Shown in pieces: positions 13,375 to 26,031 of a DNA stretch of 64,000 nucleotides (its first letter is position 1; the number at the start of each line of letters is the position of its first letter). Source of the stretch: Penicillus capitatus. Taxonomy: Eukaryota; Chlorophyta. Below the pieces are notes generated by a model. It searched no databases and was not told the DNA's origin. It saw nothing but the letters and a program-made list of their open reading frames with translations. The stretch spans positions 62,001 through 126,000 of the forward strand of contig OZ287698.1 in the NCBI GenBank assembly GCA_965649825.1, written 5' to 3'. A program made the translations under genes and the position numbers.

Positions 13375-13855
13375 CGAGAATTCTCGCACGCGCTATGTCC
13401 CTATGGACTAGATCAAATGCATAGTTTTAAGAAGGCGTGTCGACGACTATTGAATAGAAAATCTCTTAAGGGAAGGTAGCCAGTCACTCCATCTGTTTCA
13501 GACCACGAATTGACTCGCTTCATCATCAAGGGAGCAAGGGGAAATGTTTTCAGTATCTCTGGGTCTGTCATCTTATACGCTCCTGTGCGTTTCGTCGCCT
13601 CGCTTTCTTTTCAGTGTATTGATCTTTCGCGTTTCTTTACTCCGAAACCTATAGAGAGATAGGCGTGCTGCTCAGTGTCGACTTCCGCACACATAGAGAA
13701 AGTCCAACCGTCCACCATCTCGATTTCGTGCAAGGAAATGGCACTTCAGAATCGACGTTTCATAATGCATCGCATCACGAACCGTCTTTTCAACGGCGAA
13801 CAGACAACTGCCGTCGCCTTCGAAGATGAAGAGAGAATGCGAATGGCGCATATGA
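13375..13855. other. Intergenic region upstream of the PPR gene
   Basis: About 480 bp with no supportable gene; a T-rich patch near 13600-13640 is the only visible bias. Confidence 0.5.
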
Positions 13856-15404
13856 CTAAACATCGAGCATCGAACAAGGCAAACTCCACTTTAGTGGGCT
13901 GGGCAGACCATTTGGATCTCCTTTCATAACGGCTTCTGCTGCCAGGGAACCCAGCAACGCATGATACAGCACTCCACGAGATCCAAGTCCACTAATCACC
14001 CAGATATTTGGCTCCATGTATCCCAAGATCGGCAAGGCGCCGCGTTGGGTCATGGGTGGCAAAGCTCTGACCCCTGTTCTTAACTGAATGGCGTGCCAGC
14101 CAGAAAGGTGCTTCCAGATTTGAATGGCCTGATCGCGAAGATGCGATCGAGTCTCAGAAACATACGAGTCCCTCCACGACTGTTCTGCATTGTTCTGCAA
14201 CTCGCACAGAGCTTGATCTGGAGTGACGCCATATTTCTTTGTCGCTCCGACGATCAGATGATCTTCTCGGTCAGATGCCAAATAGATGCTCCCTAGCAAA
14301 CTGGGACCTAAGAAGCTTGATCCTCCAATTGATCCAGCGCTGAATTCAAGTGCCGCGCCCTGATAGCGATACCAGAGCCATCGAAAGGAAAGGGAAACGG
14401 GAATACGTGACACAGTCTGAGAGGAAGTTTCCCTCTCAACTCCGTGAGACAGTCAACAGCAGCGCCGGCGGCAACGATGATAGCATCTAATGGTCCATGC
14501 TGCCTATTCAGATCAGTGCATGAGAGAACGCGATCCTTGTGCAAGGAGAGACCCAGTCTTCCGTCCGAGTCCTCGACAATGTACTGCAGTTCATCACAAT
14601 CGCCATTGCAACAACAGCGAGATCGTGTTACTTGACAGGCACGCCAGATTGCCTTCATATAGTTCCTTGAGTTGAGGACACATCCTGTTGGAAGGAAGAG
14701 TCCATAGAAGTCGTCGCGGGATCCATCGGGATGGAATGAGATTTCCGGCAACCGTTCGTGTGCTTGGACTCTTGTCACCTTTAATAGATGTTCTGTTTCG
14801 ATTGCTTCTGCAAAACTCCGTCTTTGCTTTTCTGTTCGAGCTTCGAATAAAAGTCCTCGTCTGCAGCAAATGACCCCATCGCCTGTGCAACGGAGATCTC
14901 GGTCGACAGAACCTTCATCGATCCCGAGACCTTCTTTAAACTCTTCTGCTGTTCTTATCATCTTTTCAACCTCCTGCATCGCCTCCTCTCCCATCCACAG
15001 CAGCTATAGGTGGACATCCATTGCGGCAATGCAACAGAGAGACTGAAAACCCGTCCACGTGGACTGTAGGGATGCAGCATGCCTGCAGAGACACCCGATG
15101 CTCCACCTCCGACACCATGCATGTCGAAGACGTCGATTTGGGCAGCCTGTCTGCTGCGATGGCACTGTCGCTAGGGAAGAAGCAATCACGCGTCGAACGA
15201 TGGGGCAAGCACGGCGATAAGAACAACCAGGAGATGATAGGTGGCTGCCAAACCAGCAAATCCAGCACCGACGATCCCATAACGCTGCGTCGTCTTCTTA
15301 ACAGTCTGTTGTTGTTCTAAAGAGGCTGTCGGAGAGAGACATCAGCTATTGGAGATAAGCGGCCTTTCCTTGCTTGAAAAGCGACGTGCAAGCGAAGAGC
15401 GCAT
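13856..15404 (-). CDS. FAD-dependent oxidoreductase (DAO family), probably organelle-targeted
   Basis: Exons 15386-15404, 15228-15325, 15051-15170, 14407-15003 and 13856-14359 sum to 1338 nt, giving 445 residues. After a short leader (MRSSLAPSLEQQQ) comes the dinucleotide-binding motif RYGIVGAGFAGLAATYHL, then IDVFDMHGVGGGASGVSAGML, the start pattern of D-amino-acid-oxidase-like and MnmC-C-like enzymes. The C-terminal GIRTPMT-like region appears here as RALPPMTQRGALPILGY followed by GLGSRGVLYHALLG, the FAD-contacting end. Substrate is unknown; relatives oxidise secondary or tertiary amines such as glycine-type compounds. An unusual CRCCCNGDC cysteine cluster at about residue 205 may be an insertion. 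Its ATG lies only 35 bp from that of the divergent neighbour. Confidence 0.85.
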
Positions 15405-15439
15405 CGAATTCGTCGGCGCGGCACTGGACGCGATCGCAC

Positions 15440-17379
15440 ATGCATGCGCAGAAGAACAGTATATCGTGGTCGTCACTGCGCAACGATCCATCGACAGCTA
15501 GTCGATCGGATTCGGATGCTTCTTATTCGGGTACTTGGACAAGCAGCTCCTGGGAAAGGCAACTGAACTGCGTTTGTCTGTTCGGAGATTCCTCGACGAG
15601 CGATTCGCTCCCAGACGAATTGGCATCACAATGCGGGGACTCCGTTTCTTCTCCAGATCTGCAGCCGAATGCAGCAGACATGCTGAATCAACAGATCCTT
15701 TGTGTGAATGGATCTGTGAGATATGGACCCGTGACGCTCGGCACACTCCGTCTGATGACGGATATGTACTCGTCTAATGTGGACAAACGATATCGGCAGT
15801 ACAAAGCATCCTTCCAGAAACTGTTCAACGAAGCCATCCGAGTGCATCAGCAAATCCAAATGATCCTCATCCGATAACGTGTGACCCGTGTTCTGTTTGT
15901 GCTTCTAGAGACTTGGAGATGGGATAGATATGAATGTCCACGAATGTCTGGCCTTTTTCAAAGATTACACGGACCGTGTCCATCACATGTCTGCAAAGTG
16001 GATGAAAGAGACAAAGAAGAGCGAAGTTCAGTTTGGGCTGCGTATGCATCGATTCGCCTCACACGCCTTTGCTCAGGCTATACAACAGGAACTCACAGCA
16101 CGACACCTTCTCTATACCAATAAAGTCGCCATTGCTGCAGCATCCCTCCCTCTATCTATATCATTCTCCAGATCGATGCTCTTGAACAGAAACACAGAGA
16201 GGAGATGAAGGCTGTCAGAGTGGGATCGGCTATTGAATTGAAGGTGGTTTGTGTTTTACCTGACTTTGTTGGTCGGCTGTGCTCAACGCTGTAGCGCAGA
16301 AAATGTTGATGAAGCAAGAAGCGGCATTCAACGTCTCAACAGAGAACAGTCTCAGGCTTCTTGATCAACGGAAGAATGAAGAAGACAGACTCCAAGAGGT
16401 CCATGCAAAGAAAACGGCGCGTGAGCTGAGGTTCTGCAGAGCTGAGGTGCGCGTTCGCAAGAGTTGACGCGTCGTTGGGGGAGTTCACTGTGGTTTTGCA
16501 GTGCGATGCTCTGAAGGAGAGGCAGAAACATCTCGTGGCTGAACTGATGGCAAACCAAATGTGGAAAGAGAAATTCGAACACGTCTTTCCAGTCCACTCT
16601 GTATGTCCATGTCCATACATTGCCTTTAGGAAAGAGACGTCCGTCTGGAGAACGAAGATGCCTATGAAACAGTGATCCATCGACAGAATGCGCAGATTGG
16701 AGAATGGCAGAGAAAGCAGGAGAGGGATTGTGCCAAGAAGAAAAAGGCAGTCTCCAGACGAAAGAGCAAGATCTCTCAGTTGAAAGAAGAGCTGCAAGGT
16801 AGATGCCTGACATTCGAGTGCCGTGTGTAACGGGGTGGAAGTGCAGCTGAACGCGAACGCATTCAACGAATGTCGATAGATTTGTGCAGACTTCGACAGT
16901 ACACGCATCAGCCTCCGAAGCCGCCAGGGAGAGCTGTCACATCATCTGGAGGGAAGAAATCGGAGAGCAGTGGCGGCACAAGAACACAGTCAGGATTGGA
17001 TAGGAGGTCTCTGACGTCGGACACAGGACGGAGCACAGCGGAATCGTCCAACAGTCATGCACCGACATCTGAGGATGCAGATCAGCAAGGGGCTTGGATG
17101 CTCAATGACAGTATCCAGAAGAGATACTCAGTGACATTTGGATCGATTGTACACACAAACGAACCCCGATTAGGAAAGAAGACCAGTTTCGTGTTCGGAA
17201 TGGGAGATGATGCATCACCATTGCCTCCGTATCGCAGAAAGCAATCGATGAAGCTCCCTCAGGGAAGATTGAGTGCTTTTGGTCAGACATTGAGTTCCAT
17301 ACCCCAAAGCCATGCTTCGCCTCCCGAACTGACAGCACTACAAACGAAGGGCTTGATTCGACAGGCAGAATACACTTAA
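15440..17379 (+). CDS. Unrecognised Ser-rich coiled-coil protein
   Basis: Seven exons (15440-15841, 15909-16124, 16172-16243, 16300-16446, 16502-16582, 16630-16798, 16847-17379) sum to 1620 nt, giving 539 residues. The first 110 residues are Ser/Asp/Thr-rich. Residues about 115-360 form a long helical coiled coil rich in Lys, Glu and Gln (KWMKETKKSEVQFGLRMHRF, LLDQRKNEEDRLQEVHAKK, LKEERQ-like stretches). The C-terminal 180 residues are a disordered Ser/Pro/Arg tail. The central block (VHECLAFFKDYTDRVHHMSAKW) is faintly like F-BAR/FCH or PSTPIP-type membrane-bending helices, but I would not assert that. Introns of exactly 47, 47 and 48 nt recur. The stop codon overlaps that of the convergent TTRAY2 gene. 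Confidence 0.7.
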
Positions 17380-20300
17380 GACATTCCTAAATCCCGCAAT
17401 GTTTCTGATAAGGACACGGCATCGCCAGAAAGGACAGCTGCTGTCAGACCTGTAACCACAGAACAATGCTTTTCGATTCGGAATCGAAAAACGAGACTTC
17501 TCAGTTGTCCGTCGCAAGATTTTTTTGATCTGGCAGTGAGATTGATGAGCTCCTTGAGTCGTGGAGTCTTCTCTCTGGCGGACAACCGGGTTTCCAACTG
17601 AATGATCAGATCGCCGTCGTCCGTCTCATCACAGTGCTCGATGATCAGAGAAGCGGCAGTATCTGCGATATCGTACATGCGTTCCTCATTAGCTGCATCG
17701 TGAAGTGCAAGACCCAACTGTAATACCTCTCGAGAGACCTCCACCTTCAACCTTCCAACCAACAAGTCATCTCGAAGACGAAAACCGACAGATAAAGGAC
17801 GCTACGTACTTGGTGGGTGGTTTAGATGTGTATACTTTCAATGGGACACTCCAATCGATCGAATCGCCAGACAAGGCATCGTGCAAACTGGGAGGCGTCT
17901 CAGAAGGGAAGGCCTCCCTCGAAAAGGGACTCTTTGTTGGGGTGCTGGTATCAGGGGACTAAAAAGTGTATGAGACGATGGGCAGGTGGATGGTATGCTT
18001 ACTCTAGGCGGCGTCGACGGTTTGTCTCTCAATGTTTCTCTGAATTCAGGAAGGCGGACGACCGCTTCGGGCCGTCGGCAGCCACTCGCAATGGCTTGGA
18101 AGCAAAGCAGTGCATGCTTTAGATACCGTGCTTCGATGGCTGTCTTGAGTCTGAGAGGAAGAGACAGACCAGGAAGCTTCAGTACTTCGATCGTCGATTT
18201 CTTGCCCATCGTCAGAAACAGCTGACCCAGACAATCGGCTGACATCTTGCCCATACCAGCATCGCGGGCAGCTACATATTGATCGTCCATTCCATGTACC
18301 AGAGCAAGAAATCCTGCCACAGATGATGATTGCATGGATACACGTTTGGCGCACCTGGATAGTTGACGTCGATAATGAAAGGACGTTCGTGGGTATCGAT
18401 GACCCAGACTTTCCCTTTAGAGGCATTCAGAATCTTCAGATGCCCAATCGGTCTCGGTTTTCTCGCGCAACTGTACTGTTCGACAACGCCTGTCAGCCAG
18501 TTTGGTCCGCTATTGAACGAGGCCAGTACAATGACCTGGATGCCATTCTTCTTCAGATGAAACAGAGGGCTGACATACTTGGATGGCATGTACGGCATCG
18601 ACAGCTTGATCTTCCTTTGGCCTCTGAACAACAATACACTCGATGCTCTTGTGCGTTGAGACATAGAGGAAGTCATCTTTCCAGATGCCGTGAACGCTTT
18701 CCTCTACTGGCAGTGCAGAAACCGGTTGAAACCTGTTGTTGCCTACCCTGCCGGACACGCTGTCTTAAAAACAGAAGGAGTGGATATGGAAGACAGCCAT
18801 ACTGGCACAGGAGAATGTGAGAGGAAAAGGCCAGAACGCAGAGATCAAAGTTGGCAGACCATGCAAGCCATTCAGGAGCGTCCAGTTCATCGCTGCAGAT
18901 GGACAGCGTTTCCCACGAATAGAAAGCAAAAGGCTTGCTGCCTCCAGGTCTGTTCGTATACAACACGCCAAGTATGGGTCCGCCGAACAGCAGATCCGGA
19001 ATATTGCCTTCCGTGAGCAGCTCTTGTGGATGCGTCGATTTCAGATGGTAGATCTGCGACACAAACAGCAACATCGAGCATGACGGATGGACACTCTACA
19101 GTCATGATGCGCACTTTTGCAGATGGAGGGACTGGCGTTTCTGCGCCCTGGCTTTGCGAAGACTCTGCTCTGGAACGAAGGCGATTCAGTGTCTTCTGTG
19201 ATGTGCTCGTCGGTGCAGGCTGAGGAGAATCGAGAGCAGCCACTCTGTCTGAAGAAGCACTCCATACAAGGGACTTGCCCTGACCCTCAAACCCTCTGTC
19301 ACAGAAAACATTATCAACAACTGTACAGTCACCCTTCGTCATACTCTGTCCACGTTGCGCCGGTGTTCATCAAGATGATGAATCGATTGACGTCTGTGCG
19401 GATCACTGCTAACTTTGAATGGTCAGGAGACAGCTCTAACTGGAAGTGCCCACTGGAGCCAAAGATGTCAGAAAGTTCCAACACTTCACGATCCATGATG
19501 GTTTCGATCGAAGTGTGTGGCATGTTATCTTCTGAAGATTCCTAAAAAGTGGTTGTCGGTGTTGGAGTACTTGTATACTGTGAAGATATCATGACTACCT
19601 GCCGCACGACCATGAACTCGGATTGCAGAAGACTTCTTCCCCTCAGTCTCAAACATGTCAGTTCCAAGGATTGCTTGGGTGTTCTGGGAATAGGCATCGA
19701 TACCGTTGTGCCCATAAATGGGAAGGCCAGTTTCACCACCATGACGCCTATGAGGCAACAGTGCCCAAGAGGAAAGCATGGCGCGTTCTATACCCGCATT
19801 CATTGCTAAGAAGGCCCACTGTTTCTGCAGAGGATGCAGAGCTAGATGATAGATCTTTGGCGCTTTCTTGAAAGCAGGCGGCATCGATGGTGCCGGATCA
19901 AATATCTTGAGACAACTGCCTCCAGCAATGGTCGTCCCAAAGATCATGTTCTGGGCACCGAGCAGAATAGGACATCGATCAGGCGTGCACTCTAACGGAT
20001 GGCATATCTCGATCGAATGAAACGGTATCTTCTGATTGGGAATGCGAAACTTTGACGACAGTCGCATCCCATGAACCTCATAGATACCAACTGAACGATC
20101 TCCACCTGTGCTCTTGTGCTGAGTAAGATGGAGTTTGAGATGGGAGAGACCTACCGAGAGTGAAGATGCCCGAGACATTGGAATGGGGCGATGAGAATCC
20201 GATCGAAATGGATACCACTTCTCCATCGTGTGCTTTGGAGACTGTTGTTATGGGAGGCAATGATGCTCCTGACGCAGAGACTGTTGGAAAGGGATCCCAC

Positions 20301-21268
20301 AGACAGAGTGTCCCTTCTTGCGAACCAGAAACGAGCAGGGTTGTTGTCTGCGAAGTGTGCAGAGATTTGAGGCACGTCACTGGCGGCGATTTATAACCAA
20401 GTCTCACAACAGTCTGCACGAACACCGCCGTGAAGACGGGTTGGCGAAATGCCTGCGGATGGACCTTGAACGTGGTGAAGGATATAAGACGAATGGTGCC
20501 GTCGCTGCAGCCAATCGCAAGGAAGGTGTCATCCGTTGAGCCGCTGGATGGTGTCGGGGTCGTGCCAGAGAGAATTGCAATACACGTTGGATTCTTGGAG
20601 TCGAGTGCGATCTTTGTCAATTCATGGCTCCGGTGAGAGATCAATTCGTGAAAGAGAATCTTATTCTCGCACACGAAAACCAGCCACCTACCCCCATGAC
20701 AGCATACCAATATGAGAGCTGTGCTGGCTAGTGTACGGCAGACCGATCCTGCACAATGGCTGTGCTTCCTGGCACGTCTCCATGGATCTGTTCTGCAGGG
20801 ATGCCTTTAATAATAGAGATGTCGGACACGCGCTGCCAATACAGTGTCTCGACGTCCATGAATTCAATCATCTTCAGCTTTCCAGATGGCGTCTTGCTGA
20901 CAGACTGTTCCTGAGATGTCTTCGTTCCCCAATACGCCGGATCCACTTCTGCCATTTTCTGCAGAGAATGGTAATGCATGGCAGATTCATCGATCCCTCC
21001 AAACTGAGCCGTGTATAGAATCTAACAGAAAGGCAGAGGGAGTCACGATGCCTCTAATGCGAAACCAGAGTACCTCTCCCGTGTGCCAATTGAATATCTG
21101 GGCTCCACTGTTCCTGTCGACAATGCCGAGCCAGTGCTGAACAGGATGCGCCGAGACATAGGATATCTACACAGGACGCCATCGATGCATCGAGACGTCG
21201 AGCTCATCACTAGGAACTTTGTTGCCCGCAGGCAGAAACGCCTTTAACGTCGCTTCTCTGGTCGTCAT
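17376..21268 (-). CDS. TSET complex subunit TTRAY2/TWD40-2 homologue (beta-propeller plus alpha-solenoid)
   Basis: TWD40-2 is part of the TSET/TPLATE endocytic coat at the plasma membrane. The start reads MTTREATLKAFLPAGNK, then SAHPVQHWLGIVDRNSGAQI, matching the plant N-terminal blade. Later blocks match in order: EFMDVETLYWQR, WLVFVCENKILFHEL, LAIGCSDGTIRLISF, LVSGSQEGTLCLWD, KAHDGEVVSI, FYSWETLSI, WLAWSANFDLCVLAF, VHGIWKDDFLYVSTHKSIEC, GKVWVIDTHERPFIIDV, then helices KKSTIEVLKLPGLSLPLRL and LKHALLCF. First exons: 21218-21268, 21074-21166, and one starting at 21021; the third exon's donor may be followed by a 20-nt intron and another intron near 19552-19590 is about 37 nt. Middle exons were not all resolved, so the span is approximate. 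The protein stops at LRDLGMS, well short of the long acidic tail of plant TWD40-2. Confidence 0.8.
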
Positions 21269-21764
21269 CGCACTCACGTAATTTCGTTAAATAACAATAG
21301 ACGATCAAAGAGCAAGCCGGTCGCTGTCGACGGATATCGTGACGTAATAAGGTAAGCTTCTTTTCGATTGGCATCACATACATCCTGTGCAGATTCTCAC
21401 AGTGTTTGGATTGAAAGAGTGAAAGAGTGACCACTGAGACCATTCATGTGATGCCCATCTCGAAAGATCTTTGAAAAATCCTTATCAATGCTGACCAATC
21501 AAACAATGAAGACTTTGCGCAAGAGAGAATTTAAAACATGAGTGCGGTTCGAGAGGCGCCCCATCCTCTTTGCTGGCTATTCAATGACTGCTTCTACCGC
21601 TGTTGTTTCTTCCATTCCTGCTATTCTCAGGCACTCCTTCAGCATCGTGCGCATGCAGATACTCGAGGAGTGCGGCCATGCCACTAAGGAAGCTATTGTT
21701 GACACTGGAATCGGAATTTCCATAAGACTAAACACAATGCGATGGTGAAAGTCTCGTGTGCGTT
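21269..21764. other. Intergenic region upstream of the TTRAY2 gene
   Basis: About 500 bp between two minus-strand genes. A CGTGACGTAA site lies at about 21336-21345, roughly 70 bp upstream of the TTRAY2 ATG. Nothing else is recognisable. Confidence 0.5.
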
Positions 21765-23402
21765 TCAAAGATTTACTGTTTCTGCTCTCTCCGTCAGTAA
21801 AAGCGTCGGCCTCACAGTACTCAATGCCTCCTTGAAATCCTCAAACGAACAGGCTCTGCATTCGATGTTGGATGTCTCATCCAAATCTGTCACTCGACCA
21901 TTTCCATCGCGCCTGTCATATACAGGCATGCATGCTCAGTATGATAACAGCAGCGATGCAGCAGGTGAGCCTACTCTGACTTAACGATGGCTTCGATGAT
22001 GGGCCTCTTGGCTGCTTGAGCGCAGACTTCTAGGAGATGACTTCCACTGAAGTCCTTTGTGTGTCGCGCAATCCATTGCAACGGTGTCAGTCCATCTTCG
22101 ACGGGACGTGGATCCAAAAGAATGGAGGATTCGAAGACAGCATCGCCCATGCCTGTCTCGGCAACATGCTTCCGCAGATATCCTGTGAGAATGGCCTCCC
22201 GTTGTCTCTCTGTTGGCAACGGAATCTGACAGGCATGAAGCTGATCAATGCATGCATGTCTTTGCGCAAGAGTGATGGACCTCATACTGAACAGTAAAAC
22301 GACGGAGAACGGCAGGATCAAGTGCTGAACGACGGTTTGTGGTGCCCATGACAAGAATACGTGAATTCTTTCGGGTGGACATCCCCTCCCAGTACTGCAT
22401 AAACTCAGTTTTCACACTGAGCGACGCCTCATGTTCCGAAAAGCCGCCACGGGTTGTCAAGAAGGAATCCACTTCATCTGCACAAACCATGGAACATTGG
22501 TGTCGATCGACATGGTAACAGGGGATCCAACCGATGAAGACAATGCACGGTTGCAGTTTTTCAGCAAGAGTAAAGATAGCACGCACGAGTTTCTGTGCAT
22601 CGCCATACCACTTGCTCTGAATGGATGCCACAGACACACTCATGAAAAAACATCCACAGGACTTCGCCAATGCCTGAGCAGACAGACACACCCATCACCT
22701 GAGATCTCGACTATCAGAATCTGACAACACCTTTGCAAGCATCGTCTTTCCAGTTCCTGGACGACCGAAAAGCAAAACACCACGTGTCTGGCGCCAAAGT
22801 GTCGTGCAAAAGACGCCACTCAATTGAAGCGGACGGACGGCCTTGCCCAACTGTGTTGCACCACAGGTGCTGCAGATCCGATTGCAGAGCAGCGAGATCT
22901 TACCAAATCTTCGTAAACATCGTCGATGCCAAAAATAGATTCTGGCGCGACATCGATATCATCGGGATTGACAACGGAATCGGCAATCAACTGAGACAAG
23001 CACGAGCAGAAGGGCCATGGATGGCCAAGATTGCAGAGAGAGAGACACCTGTTCCATAGGGTTCAATACCAACTTGCGTTTCAGACGCTTGTTCAGCTTA
23101 TCGGCATATTTCTTGTTTCTCTATAAGGGCGTAGGCTTTATTGGCGCAAGTGCAAATAACGTTGCGACCTTTCTCTCTTCGCGGTTGGGGTCGAGCAACG
23201 AACCGCAGACATAAGCCATCAATAAACCGCCCACGACACTGAGTCCCAAAGAGACAATCTGCAGCAACACATGCGTTCAGCTCTTTGCGTAAGCGCGAGT
23301 GCAAAGACGAGATGCTTTTGCCGGAAGCTTTTTTCCGGAGATGTACGTTTTTCTTACCTCTTTGAGCCAGTACACCTGCTTCTGCTCGCCTGGACTGCTC
23401 AT
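21765..23402 (-). CDS. ATAD1: Msp1/ATAD1-type AAA+ dislocase of the outer mitochondrial or peroxisomal membrane
   Basis: Msp1/ATAD1 extracts mislocalised tail-anchored proteins. Nine exons (23358-23402, 23169-23258, 23049-23120, 22904-22990, 22731-22850, 22532-22673, 22281-22477, 21981-22225, 21765-21912) sum to 1146 nt, giving 381 residues, close to the 361 of human ATAD1. An N-terminal membrane helix (IVSLGLSVVGGLLMAYVCGS) is followed by a basic stretch (RKRNKKYADKLNKRLKRK). Motifs: LLFGRPGTGKTMLAK (Walker A), SIQSKWYGDAQK (pore loop with Trp-Tyr), IVFIDEVDSF (Walker B), VMGTTNRRSALD (sensor 1), VLRRFTVQYEV (arginine finger), DFSGSHL (sensor 2). The KWYG pore loop and EHEASLSVKTEFM pattern separate it from other AAA proteins. 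The divergent ABCF ATG is 205 bp away. Confidence 0.93.
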
Positions 23403-23607
23403 TTTGAGATTCGAATGTCCGAATGAGACCAAACGAGACGGGAACGAGCCTCTGTCTTCAGAAACGAAGGTAGCGATAAGACGTACTCCGATAAAGATTC
23501 GACAGGGAATCGAACCGCCTCAGGAATGGACTTCAAACGTGATGATGGATGATCGATCATCAACATCTCCATGATCATCATTTCCTGATTATTCTCTCCC
23601 AATAGTC

Positions 23608-25964
23608 ATGCCGTCAGAATCGGAAGAGAAAGAGAAGAAAAGAAGCAAGGAGAAGAAAGAGAAGAAGAAAAAAGAGAAACATGGCGACGGGGAAGAGAAA
23701 TCGAAGACGCATACTAAAGAGCGGTCTCTAGACAAGCGAGACAAGAAGAAAGATGAAGAAAAGAAGCACAAGAAGAAAAAGGAATCGGTGCCAGAAGCGA
23801 AGGCCCCACCTCCAAAGCCCAAACGCGCTTTGAGAAAGCCTGCCCCACAGGTCACCACAGACTATTTGGATGGGATGGATTTGCCGCCGTCTGAGGACGA
23901 AGAAGAGGAAGCCGCTGAGCAGCTGCAAGAAAAGAAGGAGCTGGATGTCAAGGTATCGGACAGAGAGACCAAGAAATTGGAGCAGAAGGCGAGATTGGCT
24001 CAGGAGAAGGCATTGAGAGCAAAGGAGGAGGCATTGAGAGACGATGAGCATGCATTTGATGTATCCTTCGAGGGACAGGGATCCGAATCTACACTCAGCG
24101 CCACAGATGTGGTCGTGCATAAGCTGACCGTGAGAGTAAAGGGGAAAGTGTTGCTGGAGGACACATCTCTGACTATCAGTGCAGGAAGGAGGTATGGATT
24201 GGTGGGGCCAAACGGCATGGGGAAATCAACATTGATGCGACTGATGGCTCAACGTCAGATCCCCATTCCTGAGTACATCGACGTGCTTCTGGTGGAGCAA
24301 GAAGTGGTGGGAGATGAGCGCACTGCCCTGCAAGCTGTGCTCGAAGCGGATGTCGAAGTGACAGAGCTGCAGAAGGAAGAGAAAGAGATCAATGAGAAAC
24401 TCCAGTCTCTGGAAGGAGATGAACAGGACGAAGCATCGGGTCGATTGAATGAGATTTACGATCGACTTAACGAATTGAATTCGTCATCGGCTGAGGCTCG
24501 TGCTTCTAAGATCCTGCACGGATTGGGATTTACCAAAGTCATGCAGAAGAGGTCCACGCACTCGTTCAGTGGAGGATGGAGAATGCGCATTTCTCTGGCA
24601 CGGGCTTTGTTTATTCAACCCACACTGTTGCTGTTGGACGAACCGACCAATCATCTGGATCTGCGAGCCGTCCTCTGGTTGGAAGAGTATCTGCAACGGT
24701 GGAAGAAAACATTGATTGTGGTAAGTCACGATCGGGATTTCCTTAACACCGTGACGACAGATGTCATCCACCTCTTCGAACAAGGACTGCATTTCTACAA
24801 GTCTAAAAATACAGATCAATGGTTTAGTACTGGAATGACGAGCGTTTGTGGCTTCCAGAGGAAACTTTGCGATGTTCGAAGAAATGTACCAGGTGAAGAG
24901 ACGAGAAGTGAACAAGGCGTTTGAGAAGTACGAGAAAGAGATGAAGAAAGCAAAGGCGAGTGGTAGTCGGGCGAAACAGGACAAGGTGGACAAGAATGCC
25001 AAAGTGGCTGCCGCTAAGAGACAGCAAAAAAACAAGAACAAGGGATTCGATATGGATGGAGATGCCACATCCACAACGACGGCGCCGAAGAAATGGCGAG
25101 ATTACGCTGTTCAGTTTGAATTCCCATCTTCGTCAGAACTGGCGCCGCCACTGCTGCAGATGATCGATGTGGATTTCGCCTATCCTGGCAGGGACGACTT
25201 CGGCCTGTCCAATGTCAATCTGGGAATTGATATGGGCTCGAGAGTGGCCATCGTTGGACCAAACGGAGCCGGAAAATCGACACTGATGAACCTTGTGGCA
25301 GGAGATCTGGAACCTGTTCAAGGCGAGTCCAGAAGAAACAGAAAGCTCAAGGTGGGCAGATATGCGCAGCACTTTGTGGATACCCTCCAGATGGACGAAT
25401 CTCCCGTTGAGTATTTGCTGCACAAGTACGTATGACATCTGTCATTGTCGTGCATCCCACACTGTTTTGTATGACGGATATAGGTTCCCCGATTCGGGCA
25501 TGAAGCCAGAGCAGATGCGTGCTAAGCTTGGGAGATTTGGTCTGTCTGGACAGCACCATTTGACACCGATCTGCAAACTCTCTGGTGGTCAGAAGGCTCG
25601 CGTCGTCTTCACCACGATTTCGCTCATGGAGCCACACATCCTCCTATTGGACGAACCGACCAACCATCTGGACATGCAAAGCATCGATGCCCTCTGCGAT
25701 GCCATCCAAGTGCGAACAGACGCCATCCATCCACGACGCATATCATTTCTGAGGAAATCCTGCTTTGCGTCTGTATAGGAATTCGAGGGAGGTGTTGTCA
25801 TCATTAGCCACGATGCGCAATTACTGATGAGTATGTGCGAGGACGAAGAACGTTCAGAAGTGTGGATTGTGGACGACGGCACGATCACGAACTATCCTGG
25901 CGATTTCGATGACTACCGAAATGAACTTGTGATGGAAATCGCAGCAGATCTAGATGCAGAGTAA
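23608..25964 (+). CDS. ABC-F family ATPase, ABCF1/GCN4-like translation factor
   Basis: ABC-F proteins are cytosolic, have no membrane domain and act at the ribosome. Exons 23608-24800, 24859-25425, 25484-25709 and 25779-25964 sum to 2172 nt, giving 723 residues. The first 165 residues are Lys/Glu-rich and disordered, as in ABCF1 and its plant counterpart. Cassette 1: [13 protein letters not shown] (Walker A), SFSGGWRMR (signature), [13 protein letters not shown] (Walker B). A Lys-rich linker ([14 protein letters not shown]) follows. Cassette 2: [41 protein letters not shown]. Both nucleotide sites look intact. Three introns of 58, 58 and 69 nt all lie in the second half, two inside cassette 2. 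Confidence 0.95.
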
Positions 25965-26031
25965 CGTCGCTGTTAAGCAAAACCCCTCGATTGCGTAAAC
26001 GTCGTCTCAACGATCTCCGTCATATCGAACG

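Noticed and set aside
23500-23530. GATTCGA...AATCGAACC sequence considered as a tRNA T-arm
   Set aside because: No matching acceptor stem, D-arm or anticodon arm can be folded around it.
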